The notes under the pieces: generated by a model
What the model was told of the DNA's origin: nothing
The model's database searches: none
The model's input: only the letters and a program-made list of their open reading frames with translations
In this document: piece by piece, positions 1 to 10,045 of the stretch
How positions within the stretch are numbered: position 1 is the stretch's first letter
How the letters are laid out: each line of letters opens with the position of its first letter
Made by a program: the position numbers and the translations under genes
NCBI GenBank assembly: GCA_030599515.1
Contig: JAUVNV010000057.1
Location: forward strand, 1-12,005
Direction: 5' to 3'
DNA length: 12,005 bases
Origin: Acidimicrobiia bacterium
GTDB lineage: Bacteria; Actinomycetota; Acidimicrobiia; Spongiisociales; UBA5794

Positions 1-1779
<1,779 letters not shown>

Positions 1780-1804
1780 AGCCCAGCAGAGTACGCCAGG
1801 GCCC

Positions 1805-1829
1805 GTACTCAGTACCCAGTACTCAGTAC
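1805..1829. repeat. Tandem GTACTCAGTAC repeat in intergenic gap
   Basis: Two identical 11-base units GTACTCAGTAC lie at 1805-1815 and 1819-1829, separated by CCA. Each unit is itself a near-perfect palindrome (GTACT-C-AGTAC). The array sits in the 72-base gap between the thiolase stop and the hrpA start. Right next to it are two GCGAGC hexamers (1831-1836 and 1840-1845). The role is unknown. It could be a dispersed intergenic repeat, a protein-binding site or an RNA hairpin. The units and their positions are directly visible; any function is inference. Confidence 0.75.
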
Positions 1830-1851
1830 GGCGAGCGCAGCGAGCCCTCCT

Positions 1852-3000
1852 CTACCTCTTGAAGATCGCTGCCGCTCCCATGCCGCCGCCGATGCACATG
1901 CTCACGATGCCGTATTCGACGTCGCGTCGTTGCATCTCGTGGAGGAGTGTCGCCGTCAGCTTCGCCCCGGTGCAACCCAGCGGGTGCCCGAGGGCGATGG
2001 CGCCGCCGTTCACGTTGACGATCGCCGGATCGAGACCCAGTGTGCGCATCGAGTAGAGCGCCTGGCTGGCGAACGCTTCGTTCAGTTCGACGAGGCCGAT
2101 GTCATCGACCGTCAGCCCGGCCGCTTCGAGCACCTTCGGGATCGCCGCCGTCGGGCCGATCCCCATCTCGTCGGGGTGCACCCCCGCAACCTGGTAGGTG
2201 ACGAGTTCGGCGAGCGGTGCGAAACCATACTCGGCTGCCGTCTCCCTGCTCATCAGAACCTCGATCGCGGCACCATCGGATGTTTGCGACGAGTTGCCTG
2301 CCGTCGAGCGGCCGTCGACCTTGAACACCGGCCGCAACCTCGCAAGACCTTCGAGAGTGCTCTCACGCGGCCCGTCGTCCGTATCGAACATCACGGTCTT
2401 GCCACCGACGGTCACTTCGAGCGGGATGATCTCGTCCTCGAATCGTCCCTCGCTGATCGCCGACAAGGCACGCCTGTTCGACTCGACGGCGAATGCGTCC
2501 TGATCCTCGCGGCTCACGTCGTATCGTTCCGCGACGGTCTCACTCGTGATTCCCATGCCGTCGTAAGCCGCCATGAATTCGCTGGCCAGGTACGGGTTCG
2601 GCGCCGGCTTCTGACCGCCCATCGGCACCAGCGACATCGATTCGACGCCGCCCGTGAGCACGATCTTCGACCACCCGGCGGCGATCTGCGCCGCGCCGGA
2701 ACCCAGCGACTGCAAGCCGCTGCTGCAGAAGCGGTTGATCGTCATCCCCGGCACCGAGACCGGCAGCCCGGCTCGTAGCGCGGCGATGCGGGCCACGTTC
2801 ATCCCTTGCTCGCCTTCGGGGAAGGCACAGCCGATGATCACGTCGTCGATGTCGGCCGGGTCCACGTTCGGGATCCGCGTCATCAACTCCTCGATCAGGC
2901 GGCCGAGCAGGTCATCGGGCCTGGTCTCCCGCAGGGTGCCCTTTCCGGACTTGCCCACTGCGGTTCGGTACGCGTGGGTGACCACGACTCCTGTGCTCAT
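1852..3000 (-). CDS. fadA: Acetyl-CoA acetyltransferase / 3-ketoacyl-CoA thiolase
   Basis: This 382-residue protein has the normal length for a type II thiolase. It catalyses the last step of beta-oxidation, thiolytic cleavage of 3-ketoacyl-CoA to acetyl-CoA plus a shortened acyl-CoA, or the reverse condensation. The nucleophilic cysteine is Cys92 in NRFCSSGLQS. NEAF follows at 307-310, His339 in GGAIALGHPLGCTG, and the second catalytic cysteine is Cys369 in CIGGGMG. All three catalytic residues are present. The ATG at 2998-3000 is preceded by an AAGGAG site about nine bases upstream. The frame stays open much further upstream, but that extension lies inside the preceding gene and shows no thiolase homology. 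The gene starts 20 bases after the FadN-type dehydrogenase/hydratase stop, so the two are almost certainly co-transcribed and supply consecutive steps. Chain-length preference cannot be read from the sequence. The pairing favours a degradative thiolase over a biosynthetic one. Confidence 0.95.
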   Translation of the reverse strand: MSTGVVVTHAYRTAVGKSGKGTLRETRPDDLLGRLIEELMTRIPNVDPADIDDVIIGCAFPEGEQGMNVARIAALRAGLPVSVPGMTINRFCSSGLQSLGSGAAQIAAGWSKIVLTGGVESMSLVPMGGQKPAPNPYLASEFMAAYDGMGITSETVAERYDVSREDQDAFAVESNRRALSAISEGRFEDEIIPLEVTVGGKTVMFDTDDGPRESTLEGLARLRPVFKVDGRSTAGNSSQTSDGAAIEVLMSRETAAEYGFAPLAELVTYQVAGVHPDEMGIGPTAAIPKVLEAAGLTVDDIGLVELNEAFASQALYSMRTLGLDPAIVNVNGGAIALGHPLGCTGAKLTATLLHEMQRRDVEYGIVSMCIGGGMGAAAIFKR

Positions 3001-3020
3001 AGCTCTGCTCCTTCTCTTGA

Positions 3021-5429
3021 TCAGTTGTGCAACGGCTTGCCGGTTTCGAGCATGTGCATGATTCGGTCGATCGTCTTCTGCTCGTGGCAGAGGCCGACGA
3101 ATGCTTCCCGCTCCAAGTCGAGGAAGTCCTGCTCGCTGAGCTGAGTGCCGGCAGGAACGTCTCCACCGCACAGCACCGAGGCAAGGACTGTGGCGAGGTG
3201 CTCCTCGTACTCGGTGATGTACCCACCCTGTTGCATGCCGTGGGCACCGACCTTCAGGGCGGCGATTCCACCCGTTCCCGGCACCGGAACCTTGCGCCTG
3301 GCGGGTGGTCGATATCCGGTCGCCACCATGGCGAGCACGTCGGACTTCGCATCCGCGAGCACAGCATCGGGATTCAGGCTGACCCGGTCGGAGCGCCGGA
3401 GGAATCCGTGGGTCCTCGCTTCCTCGGCGCTCGTCGACACGGTGCCCATACCGACCGTCATGAACACCTTCTCCATGAACGGGAACAAGTCGGCCTTCAC
3501 GCCGTCCGGGATCGAGCCGTAGTGACGGAATGCCATCTCCTTGCATCCACCGCCGGCAGGGATGAGACCAACACCGATCTCGACGAGACCGAGGTATGAC
3601 TCGGCCGAGGCTCGCACAGTGTCGCCATGCATGACGATCTCGCAGCCGCCGCCGAGTGCCATCCCGCGTGGCGCGATCACGACGGGACCGTCGCAGTACT
3701 TCATACGCATGAACGCGTCCTGCAGTTCACGGATGGCCTGGTCGATCTGATCCCAGTCCTTGGACATCGCGAGCATCCCGATGAGTCCGACGTTCGCACC
3801 GACTGAGAAGTTCGCAGCCTCGTTTCCGACCACGAGACCAACGAGTTCGCCGTTGTCGACCATGTCGCAGGCCGTGTTGATCATCTCGACGATGGTGGGA
3901 TCGATCGCGTTCATCTTCGTGTGGAAGGCAACGCACGCGACGCCGTCGCCCATGTCGTAGAGCGTCGCTCCCGGGTTGCTCGCGAGGACCTTGCCGGAGT
4001 CGGCGAGCGACGACAGGAAGACCATCCCTTCTGAGATCGGGACCGGCACGTATGTCTCGGTGGTGACGTCCCAGTAGTACCGGGCGCCATCCCTCTTGAC
4101 GTACCACGTGCCTTCGCCGTGCTCGATGAGCCGGTTGACGGCCTCGGGCACGATCATGCCCTCGGCGCGCATCCGTTCGACTGATCGCTCGACGCCGATC
4201 GCGTCCCACGTCTCGAACGGTCCCAGTTCATAGCCGAAGCCCCAGCGCATGGCCCGATCGATGTTGACGATGTCATCGGCGATCTCGCCGAGGAGTTCGA
4301 GAGCGTAGATGCAGGACTCGGCCGTGACCTTCCAGGCCAGGCGACCGTGGTTGTCATCGAACCAGATCATCTCGGCGACCTTCTCGCCGGGCGCTTCCTT
4401 CTTTCGAGCGGCTCCCACGGCGGCCAACCGGACCTTGCCCGCATCCACGTAGTCGAGGGTGGCGAGATCGAGGCTGAGGATGACACTGCCCTTCTCTCCC
4501 TTGACCTTCTTGTAGAACCCTGCACCGGTCTTGGCGCCGAGCCTGCCGTCGGCTATCAGCCGCTGCATCGCCTCGGGGGCCACGAATCGGTCCCGCCATG
4601 GATCATCGGGGCAGCCTTCGGCGATCGTCGCTATCACGTGAGCCATCGTGTCGAGACCGACGATGTCGGCGGTGCGGAAAACGGCAGACTTGGCCCGACC
4701 CATCGCAGGGCCGAACACCGCGTCGGCCTCGGCGACGCCGATTCCGTACTCCGCCATCCAGTGGAAGACCGAGGCCATACCGAACGTGCCGATGCGGTTG
4801 GCCACGAAGTTCGGCGTGTCCTTGCAGTACACGATGCCCTTGCCGAGCACCCGCTCCCCGAACTGCGCCATCGCAGCGAACACGTCCGGATCGGTGTCGC
4901 CGATCGGAACCATCTCCAGGAGGCGCATGTAGCGGACCGGGTTGAAGAAGTGGGTCACCATGAAGTGGCGCCGGAAGTCCTCGCTGCGCCCCTCTGCCAT
5001 CGCTTCCACCGAGAGGCCCGAGGTGTTGGACGAAACGACGCTGCCGGGGCGCCGGTGCTTATCCACCATCTCAAAGACGCGCTGTTTGATGTCCATCCGC
5101 TCGACGACGACCTCGACGATCCAGTCGCACTCTTCGAGCTTCTCGAGGTCGTCCTCGTAGTTGCACGCCGTGACGAGAGACGCCAGATCGGCGCGGTACA
5201 GCAGCGCGGGTTTGGCTCGCTTCATCGCGACGACGCCGTCGACCGATATCCGGTTGCGGACGGCTCGATCATCGAGGGTGAGCCCCGCGGCGGCCTCCGC
5301 GTCTGTGAGTTCTCGCGGTGCGACGTCGAACAGGTACGAAGGTATTCCCGCATTGGCAAGGTGAGCGGCGATGCCCTGGCCCATCACCCCGGCTCCGAGA
5401 ACTCCCACGCGTTTGATCCGTATGGCCAT
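3021..5429 (-). CDS. fadN: Fused 3-hydroxyacyl-CoA dehydrogenase / enoyl-CoA hydratase (FadN type)
   Basis: This 802-residue protein carries two beta-oxidation activities: hydration of 2-enoyl-CoA and NAD-dependent oxidation of L-3-hydroxyacyl-CoA. The N-terminal half is the dehydrogenase, with the Rossmann motif GAGVMGQG at 12-19 and the catalytic set Ser137, His160 in HFFNP, and Glu172. The C-terminal dehydrogenase domain follows (about 205-430). The hydratase/crotonase domain spans about 490-680, with oxyanion-hole segment NFSVGANVG (540-548) and catalytic Glu597 in GGGCE and Glu617 in LVEIG. This dehydrogenase-first order matches Bacillus FadN (about 790 residues) and is opposite to E. 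coli FadB. The C-terminal MLETGKPLHN ending is also FadN-like. The ATG at 5427-5429 is preceded by GAGGGAG and starts exactly at the Rossmann strand; a longer open frame to 5762 overlaps surE and is not homologous. The thiolase gene follows after 20 bases. All key residues are intact. Confidence 0.94.
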   Translation of the reverse strand: MAIRIKRVGVLGAGVMGQGIAAHLANAGIPSYLFDVAPRELTDAEAAAGLTLDDRAVRNRISVDGVVAMKRAKPALLYRADLASLVTACNYEDDLEKLEECDWIVEVVVERMDIKQRVFEMVDKHRRPGSVVSSNTSGLSVEAMAEGRSEDFRRHFMVTHFFNPVRYMRLLEMVPIGDTDPDVFAAMAQFGERVLGKGIVYCKDTPNFVANRIGTFGMASVFHWMAEYGIGVAEADAVFGPAMGRAKSAVFRTADIVGLDTMAHVIATIAEGCPDDPWRDRFVAPEAMQRLIADGRLGAKTGAGFYKKVKGEKGSVILSLDLATLDYVDAGKVRLAAVGAARKKEAPGEKVAEMIWFDDNHGRLAWKVTAESCIYALELLGEIADDIVNIDRAMRWGFGYELGPFETWDAIGVERSVERMRAEGMIVPEAVNRLIEHGEGTWYVKRDGARYYWDVTTETYVPVPISEGMVFLSSLADSGKVLASNPGATLYDMGDGVACVAFHTKMNAIDPTIVEMINTACDMVDNGELVGLVVGNEAANFSVGANVGLIGMLAMSKDWDQIDQAIRELQDAFMRMKYCDGPVVIAPRGMALGGGCEIVMHGDTVRASAESYLGLVEIGVGLIPAGGGCKEMAFRHYGSIPDGVKADLFPFMEKVFMTVGMGTVSTSAEEARTHGFLRRSDRVSLNPDAVLADAKSDVLAMVATGYRPPARRKVPVPGTGGIAALKVGAHGMQQGGYITEYEEHLATVLASVLCGGDVPAGTQLSEQDFLDLEREAFVGLCHEQKTIDRIMHMLETGKPLHN

Positions 5430-5556
5430 GTCTTCTCCCTCGAGAGGCACACCCGTGTTGGTGCTGCACTGCACAATCGCCGATTCGGGCGGCCACGACA
5501 AGGGCCGGAGGACCCCTACGCGAGGGATCGCCGTCGGATCGGGCAACTCCCCAGGC

Positions 5557-6348
5557 TCACCGTTCCAGGCGGGAACGGACGTCGTCGGGAACGGACGCTG
5601 CGGTCGGCATGCAGAGCGGCGTGATCGAGACGTAGTTCTTCCGGGCTGCTGCGAGATCCGTGCCTTCCGTGGCGTCGAACTCCACGAAGCCGCCTCCGAA
5701 ATCGTGCGTGTAGATCCCGTCTCCCTGGTCGCGGAAGAGACGGTCGTAGCCCACGCGGGCAACGGTGGCTACCCGTCGCGGCGTGTCGACTGTCGTATCG
5801 AACGGCAGATTGACCGTGACGACGTCGGCGAGGTCGAGCAAGCCAGACGTGCGGGCCTCATCGACGAGGCTCGTCGCGACGGTTGCGAGGCGTTCCCAGT
5901 CGAGCAGTGCTTCCCGCTCGTGGACCTTCCGCTTCCACGTCGCCCAGTCACCTTTCCCCCCGGTCGAAACAGCGATCGACGGAATCCCCGAAACCCAGCC
6001 TTCGATCGCGGCACCGACCGTTCCCGACGACATCAGGAACGCCGCTCCGTAGTTGTAGCCGACGTTGATCCCGGAGACGACGAGCGAAGGGGGTTCATCG
6101 AAGAGCCCGTGGATCCCGATCTGGACGGCGTCGGCAGGGAACCCGGTGCAGGTCCACGCCACTCCCCCGTCGAGCCCGACCTTCACGACCCGGATCGGAT
6201 CGAATCTGGTGATCGCCTTGCCCACCCAGCTGCGTTCTCGATCGGGCACGACGACCCGGACCGTTCCGAGATCGGCAAGTGCCGCGGCGAACGGTGCGAG
6301 CGCGGGACTATCGATGCCGTCATCGTTGGTCAGCAGGATCCAGGACAC
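5557..6348 (-). CDS. surE: 5'-nucleotidase SurE
   Basis: This 263-residue protein is the usual SurE length. SurE is a metal-dependent phosphatase that releases phosphate from nucleoside 5'- and 3'-monophosphates in the cytoplasm. The metal-binding set is complete: Asp9-Asp10 in LLTNDDG, Ser40 in VPDRERS, and Asn95 in SGINVGYNYG. The GTG at 6346-6348 puts the NDDG motif near residue 8 as in the family, so I prefer it to the longer open frame starting at 6456, which lies inside the permease gene. The start is 7 bases after the permease stop, and the AGGGAAGAG ribosome-binding sequence lies inside the permease's last codons, which suggests translational coupling. It is the last gene of the nucleoside-type ABC transporter operon. 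That placement fits handling of nucleotides or nucleosides but does not prove it. A 127-base gap separates it from fadN; no clear terminator is visible there. Confidence 0.95.
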   Translation of the reverse strand: MSWILLTNDDGIDSPALAPFAAALADLGTVRVVVPDRERSWVGKAITRFDPIRVVKVGLDGGVAWTCTGFPADAVQIGIHGLFDEPPSLVVSGINVGYNYGAAFLMSSGTVGAAIEGWVSGIPSIAVSTGGKGDWATWKRKVHEREALLDWERLATVATSLVDEARTSGLLDLADVVTVNLPFDTTVDTPRRVATVARVGYDRLFRDQGDGIYTHDFGGGFVEFDATEGTDLAAARKNYVSITPLCMPTAASVPDDVRSRLER

Positions 6349-6355
6349 GCGAAGA

Positions 6356-7303
6356 TCAGCGCTCTTCCCTGAAGTACGGGATTCCGAGAGCAGCCGGAGC
6401 ACCCAGGAATCGAGCACGTTTCCCGCTGGTGAGTACCAGCATCGCGAGGATCGCAAGGATGAACGGCAGCATGGCCAGCAGGCTGGCGGGAATCGCGATG
6501 CCGAGTGTCTGGAACGTGAAGCTCACACGTCCGGCAGCCCCGAAGAGGTATGCGGCCCAGAGTGCCCTCCACGGCCTCCACGAAGCGAGGATCACCAGAG
6601 CGATGGCTATCCACCCAGCCGGCCCCACGGGGTTGTCTAGCCACGATGGTACAAGCGCAAGTGAGAAGTAGGCCCCGCCGAGGCCGGCGAGCGCCCCGCC
6701 GATCATGACGTGGATATAGCGGATTCGAGACACGTCGATGCCAGCCGCCTCCGCGCTCGCCGGGTCTTCTCCGACGGCCCGCACGGTCAATCCCGGACGG
6801 GTGTGGAAGAGGTAGAAACTCGACACCGCGACAACGATCCACGACAGATACACGAGCGCGTCGTGACCGAAGATGAGAGGCCCGACGATCGGGAGATCGG
6901 CGAGCGCCTCAGGCAGGATCGGCTTGTTGAATACGGCGGGAGACGGCTCTCCGATCAGCGGGATATCCCCGGCGCGACCGACGAAAACAGCGACGCCGGT
7001 TCCGAAGATCGTCAATGCCAGGCCCGACACGATCTGGCTCACGCGCAGCGTCACCGAGTTGAAGGCGTGAATCACCGAGAGCGCAGCACCGGCGATCATC
7101 GCAAGTAGTACGCCGAGCCAGAGGTTCTCCGTCTGGAACGTTATCCAGAATCCCGCCACGGCTCCAACGAGCATCATCCCCTGAACTCCGAGGTTCAGAA
7201 TCCCGGACCGTTCGGCGAGGATCTCGCCCACGGTTGCGAATACGATCGGCGTGCCAAGACCGATGGCGGCCATGATGGTGAGCATGAGAACGGATTCGTT
7301 CAT
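6356..7303 (-). CDS. ABC transporter permease, NupQ/YufQ-like (nucleoside/simple sugar type)
   Basis: This is a 315-residue polytopic membrane protein of the branched-chain amino acid/ribose-type permease superfamily (BPD_transp_2). The conserved N-terminal block ERSGILNLGVQGMM is at residues 31-44. A later cytoplasmic loop GEDPASAEAAGID is followed by GGALAGLGGAYFSL; this is the usual ATPase-coupling region of these permeases. The C-terminus LGIPYFREER resembles the family's end. The start ATG overlaps the upstream permease stop by four bases (ATGA at 7300-7303), so the two are translationally coupled. The pair of dissimilar permeases with one double ATPase and a BMP lipoprotein is the arrangement of the NupNOPQ and RnsBACD uptake systems for purine/pyrimidine nucleosides. 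The substrate here is inferred from family and not directly visible; some BMP systems may carry other substrates. Confidence 0.92.
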   Translation of the reverse strand: MNESVLMLTIMAAIGLGTPIVFATVGEILAERSGILNLGVQGMMLVGAVAGFWITFQTENLWLGVLLAMIAGAALSVIHAFNSVTLRVSQIVSGLALTIFGTGVAVFVGRAGDIPLIGEPSPAVFNKPILPEALADLPIVGPLIFGHDALVYLSWIVVAVSSFYLFHTRPGLTVRAVGEDPASAEAAGIDVSRIRYIHVMIGGALAGLGGAYFSLALVPSWLDNPVGPAGWIAIALVILASWRPWRALWAAYLFGAAGRVSFTFQTLGIAIPASLLAMLPFILAILAMLVLTSGKRARFLGAPAALGIPYFREER

Positions 7304-8415
7304 GCCGCGCTCACCTCCGCCTTCATCTCAGCGTCCTCGGGAGTGCGATCGGGCCGCCGGAACCGATTCGCGATCAGGAATTCCCCGGCGACGGCGAAGA
7401 GCAGAATCGCGCCCTGGAGGATCGTCACCGTGGCCGATGGAACGCCGATCGACTGGAGGGCCGGTCCTGCGTTGTTGAGTGCACCCATCAGGATGGCGAC
7501 AGGGATGATGGCGATCGGATTGAGCCGGGCGAGTGCCGCCACGATGATTCCGATGAACCCGAGACCCAGGTCGAGTGAGCGTGGATCCATCTTGCCGAGG
7601 ATCCCTGCCACCAGTATCGAACCGGCGAGTCCGGCTGCTGCTCCGGAGGCGAGGAACGTTCCAAGCACCTTCTTCGGAACCTTGATCCCTGCGTACCGGG
7701 CAGTATCGAACGAATCTCCGACGATGCGGTACTCGAAGCCGCTCCGCGTCTTGCTGATCACGAACCAGGCAAGGACCGCTACGGCGATGGCGATGAAGAG
7801 CCCCCAGTCGAGTCGGTGAAAGAACTCGGGAATGCGACCGGTGTCGATGATTGGCCGACCCTGCGGGAACTGCGTCGCCTCGGGGTCGCGCCACGGGCTG
7901 AAGCTCCCCAGAACCAGGTACTGCATCAGGTTGAGTGCTATGAAATTGAGCATCAGCGTGGTGATGATCTCGTTGGTGCCGAGGTAGACCTTGGGCACCG
8001 CAGAGAGGGAAGCCCAGAACGCTCCACCAACCGCTCCGGCAATGACAACGGCTGTGATGGCGATAATCGGTGGGGTCGATCCGCTCAACCAGATTCCCAC
8101 GCCGGCAGCGACGATCGCTCCGAAGATCAACTGTCCCTCGCCCCCGATGTTCCAGACGAGCATCCTGAAGGCGATAGCTGCTGCGACACCGGTGAGGATG
8201 AGGGGCGTAGCGGAGACCAGCGTTTCGGCGAAACCCCGGCCCGAACCGAAAGCGGTGTCGAGCATCTTCCCGTAGACCTCGAACCAGTCGTTGCCCGTCA
8301 GACTCAAGAACAGGGCACCGACAATCAACGCTGCGAACACTGAGGCAACGGGAATCAACAGCTTGAGCCACCAGGGGGCGAGACCGCGCGGTTCAACGAT
8401 CAGACGCCGAGTCAC
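7300..8415 (-). CDS. ABC transporter permease, NupP/YufP-like (nucleoside/simple sugar type)
   Basis: This is a 371-residue polytopic inner-membrane protein and the larger of the two permeases. Family blocks include WNIGGEGQ at 88-95 and GTNEIITTLMLN at 146-157, with a conserved coupling-loop region around VGDSFDTARYAGIKVPK. About nine or ten hydrophobic segments are visible, the first at about residues 18-40. It starts with GTG at 8413-8415, overlapping the ATPase stop (GTGA at 8412-8415), and its own stop overlaps the ATG of the next permease. These overlaps indicate a tightly coupled operon. It would pair with the 6356-7303 product to form the heterodimeric channel. The charged C-terminal tail (RRPDRTPEDAEMKAE) is cytoplasmic and not conserved. 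Family assignment is firm; substrate specificity is inferred. Confidence 0.92.
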   Translation of the reverse strand: MTRRLIVEPRGLAPWWLKLLIPVASVFAALIVGALFLSLTGNDWFEVYGKMLDTAFGSGRGFAETLVSATPLILTGVAAAIAFRMLVWNIGGEGQLIFGAIVAAGVGIWLSGSTPPIIAITAVVIAGAVGGAFWASLSAVPKVYLGTNEIITTLMLNFIALNLMQYLVLGSFSPWRDPEATQFPQGRPIIDTGRIPEFFHRLDWGLFIAIAVAVLAWFVISKTRSGFEYRIVGDSFDTARYAGIKVPKKVLGTFLASGAAAGLAGSILVAGILGKMDPRSLDLGLGFIGIIVAALARLNPIAIIPVAILMGALNNAGPALQSIGVPSATVTILQGAILLFAVAGEFLIANRFRRPDRTPEDAEMKAEVSAA

Positions 8416-9953
8416 GCGATCTGCTCCTCGCTCTGCCCCGACATAAGCAGGCCCAGTCGCTCCGCCGTAGCTTCGGAGGCCGGCATGTCGCCGACGATCT
8501 CTCCCTCGTACATCACCAGAAGGCGATCGGAGAGCGCGAGGAGTTCATCGAGATCCTCGGAGATCAGGAGCACAGCGATGCCTCGATCGCGTTCCGCGAG
8601 GATCTGGTCACGGACGGTGGCCGTCGCCCCGACGTCGAGACCTCTGGTCGGAGAACGGGCGATGAGGACCTTGTGGGCTTGGACGATTTCACGTGCGATC
8701 AACGCCTTCTGGAGGTTGCCGCCGGAAAGCAGCCGAATCGGCAGACCCGGCCGCACACCCCTGATGTCGAACTCCTCGATCAACTCCTCGCCTCTCGCGT
8801 TGAACGCACGCTCGGAGAGCAGCGGTCCTCGCGAGTAGGGAGGCACCCGATACTCCTTCAGAGCAAGATTGTCCTCCGTCGAAAGACCCGGAGCGAGGCC
8901 CATGCCGAGGCGGCTCTGCGGTATGTATGCGATCCCGCGCTTGATCTTGGCCAGGACACTCATCTTCGTCACGTCGTCCCCATCGAGATGCACCGAACCG
9001 CCGGTCACCTTCATGAGCCCGACGATGCCCTGAGCGAGCTCCCGCTGTCCGTTCCCTGAGACACCGGCGATCCCGACAACCTCGCCGGCATTCACCGTGA
9101 TCGACAGCTTGTTCACAGCGTCGAGACCACGGTCACCCTGGACCACGAGATCTCTCACGACCAGCATCGGATCCCCGATCGATTCGTTCGCGGCGCGCGT
9201 GGGAAGCTCCAGATCCTTCCCGACCATCATCCGGGCCAGATCTCGAGGCTCGGCATCGGCCGTGTCTGCGATGCCGACTACCCGGCCCTCTCGGAGAACC
9301 GTGACACGATCGGAGACCTCCTTGACCTCGTGGAGCTTGTGCGAGATGAAGATCAACGACCGACCCTCTTCTGCCATGACGCGCATGGTCTGGAACAGGG
9401 CTTCGCCCTCCTGGGGTGTGAGCACGGCCGTCGGCTCGTCGAGGATGAGGATACGCGCGTTCCGATAGAGGAGCTTCAGGATCTCGACCCGTTGCTGCTG
9501 GCCGACCGAGAGCTGCCATATCCGAGCCGAGGGATCGACCGGGAAGTCATACTTCTCCCCGATCTCGCGCGCTTCGACCTCGAGTTCCTTCTGAGAGAGC
9601 CTCATTGCAACGTCGGGATTCCCAAGAGCGAGATTCTCGGCCACCGTCAGGTTGGAAACGAGGCGGAAGTGCTGGTACACCATCCCGACGCCAGCGGCCA
9701 GGGCGTCCTTTGGGGATTTGAAGATGGTCGGCTCACCGTCGATCAGCATCTCGCCGGAGTCCGGCCGGTAGAGGCCGGCGATCACAGAGCAGAGCGTCGA
9801 CTTGCCTGCACCGTTCTCGCCGAGCAGGGCGTGGACTTCACCGCGAGCCAGGCTGAAGTTGACATCGGCGTTGGCGAATACCCCGTAGAAGGACTTGTCC
9901 ATGTCGCGCAGTTCGACGGCCGGCGGGGTCTGACTCTGTGCACCTTGGGACAT
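8412..9953 (-). CDS. ABC transporter ATP-binding protein with two nucleotide-binding domains (NupO/RnsB/MglA-like)
   Basis: This 513-residue protein is a fused pair of ATPase domains, the normal form in nucleoside and simple-sugar importers. Domain 1 has Walker A GENGAGKST (45-53), the Q-loop glutamine Gln94 in VYQHF, signature LSVGQQQR (148-155), Walker B ILDEP with Glu173, and the switch histidine in FISHK. Domain 2 has a degenerate P-loop (AGVSGNGQREL, 296-306, lacking the usual Lys-Ser/Thr), signature LSGGNLQK (409-416) and IARSPTRGLD in place of a canonical Walker B. Asymmetry of this kind is typical of the family, so it is not a sign of decay. The ATG at 9951-9953 has only a weak AGGG upstream. 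The gene lies 92 bases after the BMP stop, with a strong hairpin in between, and overlaps the next permease by four bases. It would energise import of the ligand captured by the BMP lipoprotein. Confidence 0.95.
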   Translation of the reverse strand: MSQGAQSQTPPAVELRDMDKSFYGVFANADVNFSLARGEVHALLGENGAGKSTLCSVIAGLYRPDSGEMLIDGEPTIFKSPKDALAAGVGMVYQHFRLVSNLTVAENLALGNPDVAMRLSQKELEVEAREIGEKYDFPVDPSARIWQLSVGQQQRVEILKLLYRNARILILDEPTAVLTPQEGEALFQTMRVMAEEGRSLIFISHKLHEVKEVSDRVTVLREGRVVGIADTADAEPRDLARMMVGKDLELPTRAANESIGDPMLVVRDLVVQGDRGLDAVNKLSITVNAGEVVGIAGVSGNGQRELAQGIVGLMKVTGGSVHLDGDDVTKMSVLAKIKRGIAYIPQSRLGMGLAPGLSTEDNLALKEYRVPPYSRGPLLSERAFNARGEELIEEFDIRGVRPGLPIRLLSGGNLQKALIAREIVQAHKVLIARSPTRGLDVGATATVRDQILAERDRGIAVLLISEDLDELLALSDRLLVMYEGEIVGDMPASEATAERLGLLMSGQSEEQIA

Positions 9954-9995
9954 GGCGGCACCCTAGCCGAACACATCGCTGTCGTCCCAACGAGC

Positions 9996-10021
9996 GAGGG
10001 CCCCGCACATGCGGGGCCCTC
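9996..10021 (-). terminator. Strong GC hairpin between binding-protein and ATPase genes
   Basis: A perfect 12-base inverted repeat (arms 9996-10007 and 10010-10021, core GGGCCCCGC / GCGGGGCCC) sits 24 bases after the BMP stop and 42 bases before the ATPase start. It has no following T-tract in the minus direction, so it is not a classical intrinsic terminator. Family knowledge: such hairpins between a binding-protein gene and its transporter genes often stop part of the transcripts or protect the upstream mRNA from 3' decay, giving more binding protein than channel. That role is inferred here; the hairpin itself is directly visible. Confidence 0.8.
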
Positions 10022-10045
10022 ATCTCGGTTGCTTGTTGGACTCGA

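Noticed and set aside
3001..3546. N-terminal extension of the thiolase frame to 564 residues
   Set aside because: The extra part overlaps the end of the fadN-type gene and has no thiolase homology; a good ribosome-binding site supports the start at 3000.
5430..5556. Possible promoter or terminator between surE and fadN
   Set aside because: Only short, weak complementary stretches are visible and no convincing -35/-10 pair or stable hairpin.
4347..5624. Plus-strand open frame of 425 codons
   Set aside because: It is antisense to the fadN-type gene in a GC-rich frame. The translation has no domain pattern, and the minus strand has all the catalytic residues.
5371..6372. Plus-strand open frame of 333 codons across the surE region
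   Set aside because: It is a shadow of surE and the start of fadN; low-complexity charged translation and no ribosome-binding site of note.
8412..9953. Degenerate second ATPase domain as a sign of gene decay
   Set aside because: Loss of the canonical P-loop lysine and Walker B in the second domain is usual in this double-ATPase family, and the frame is intact.
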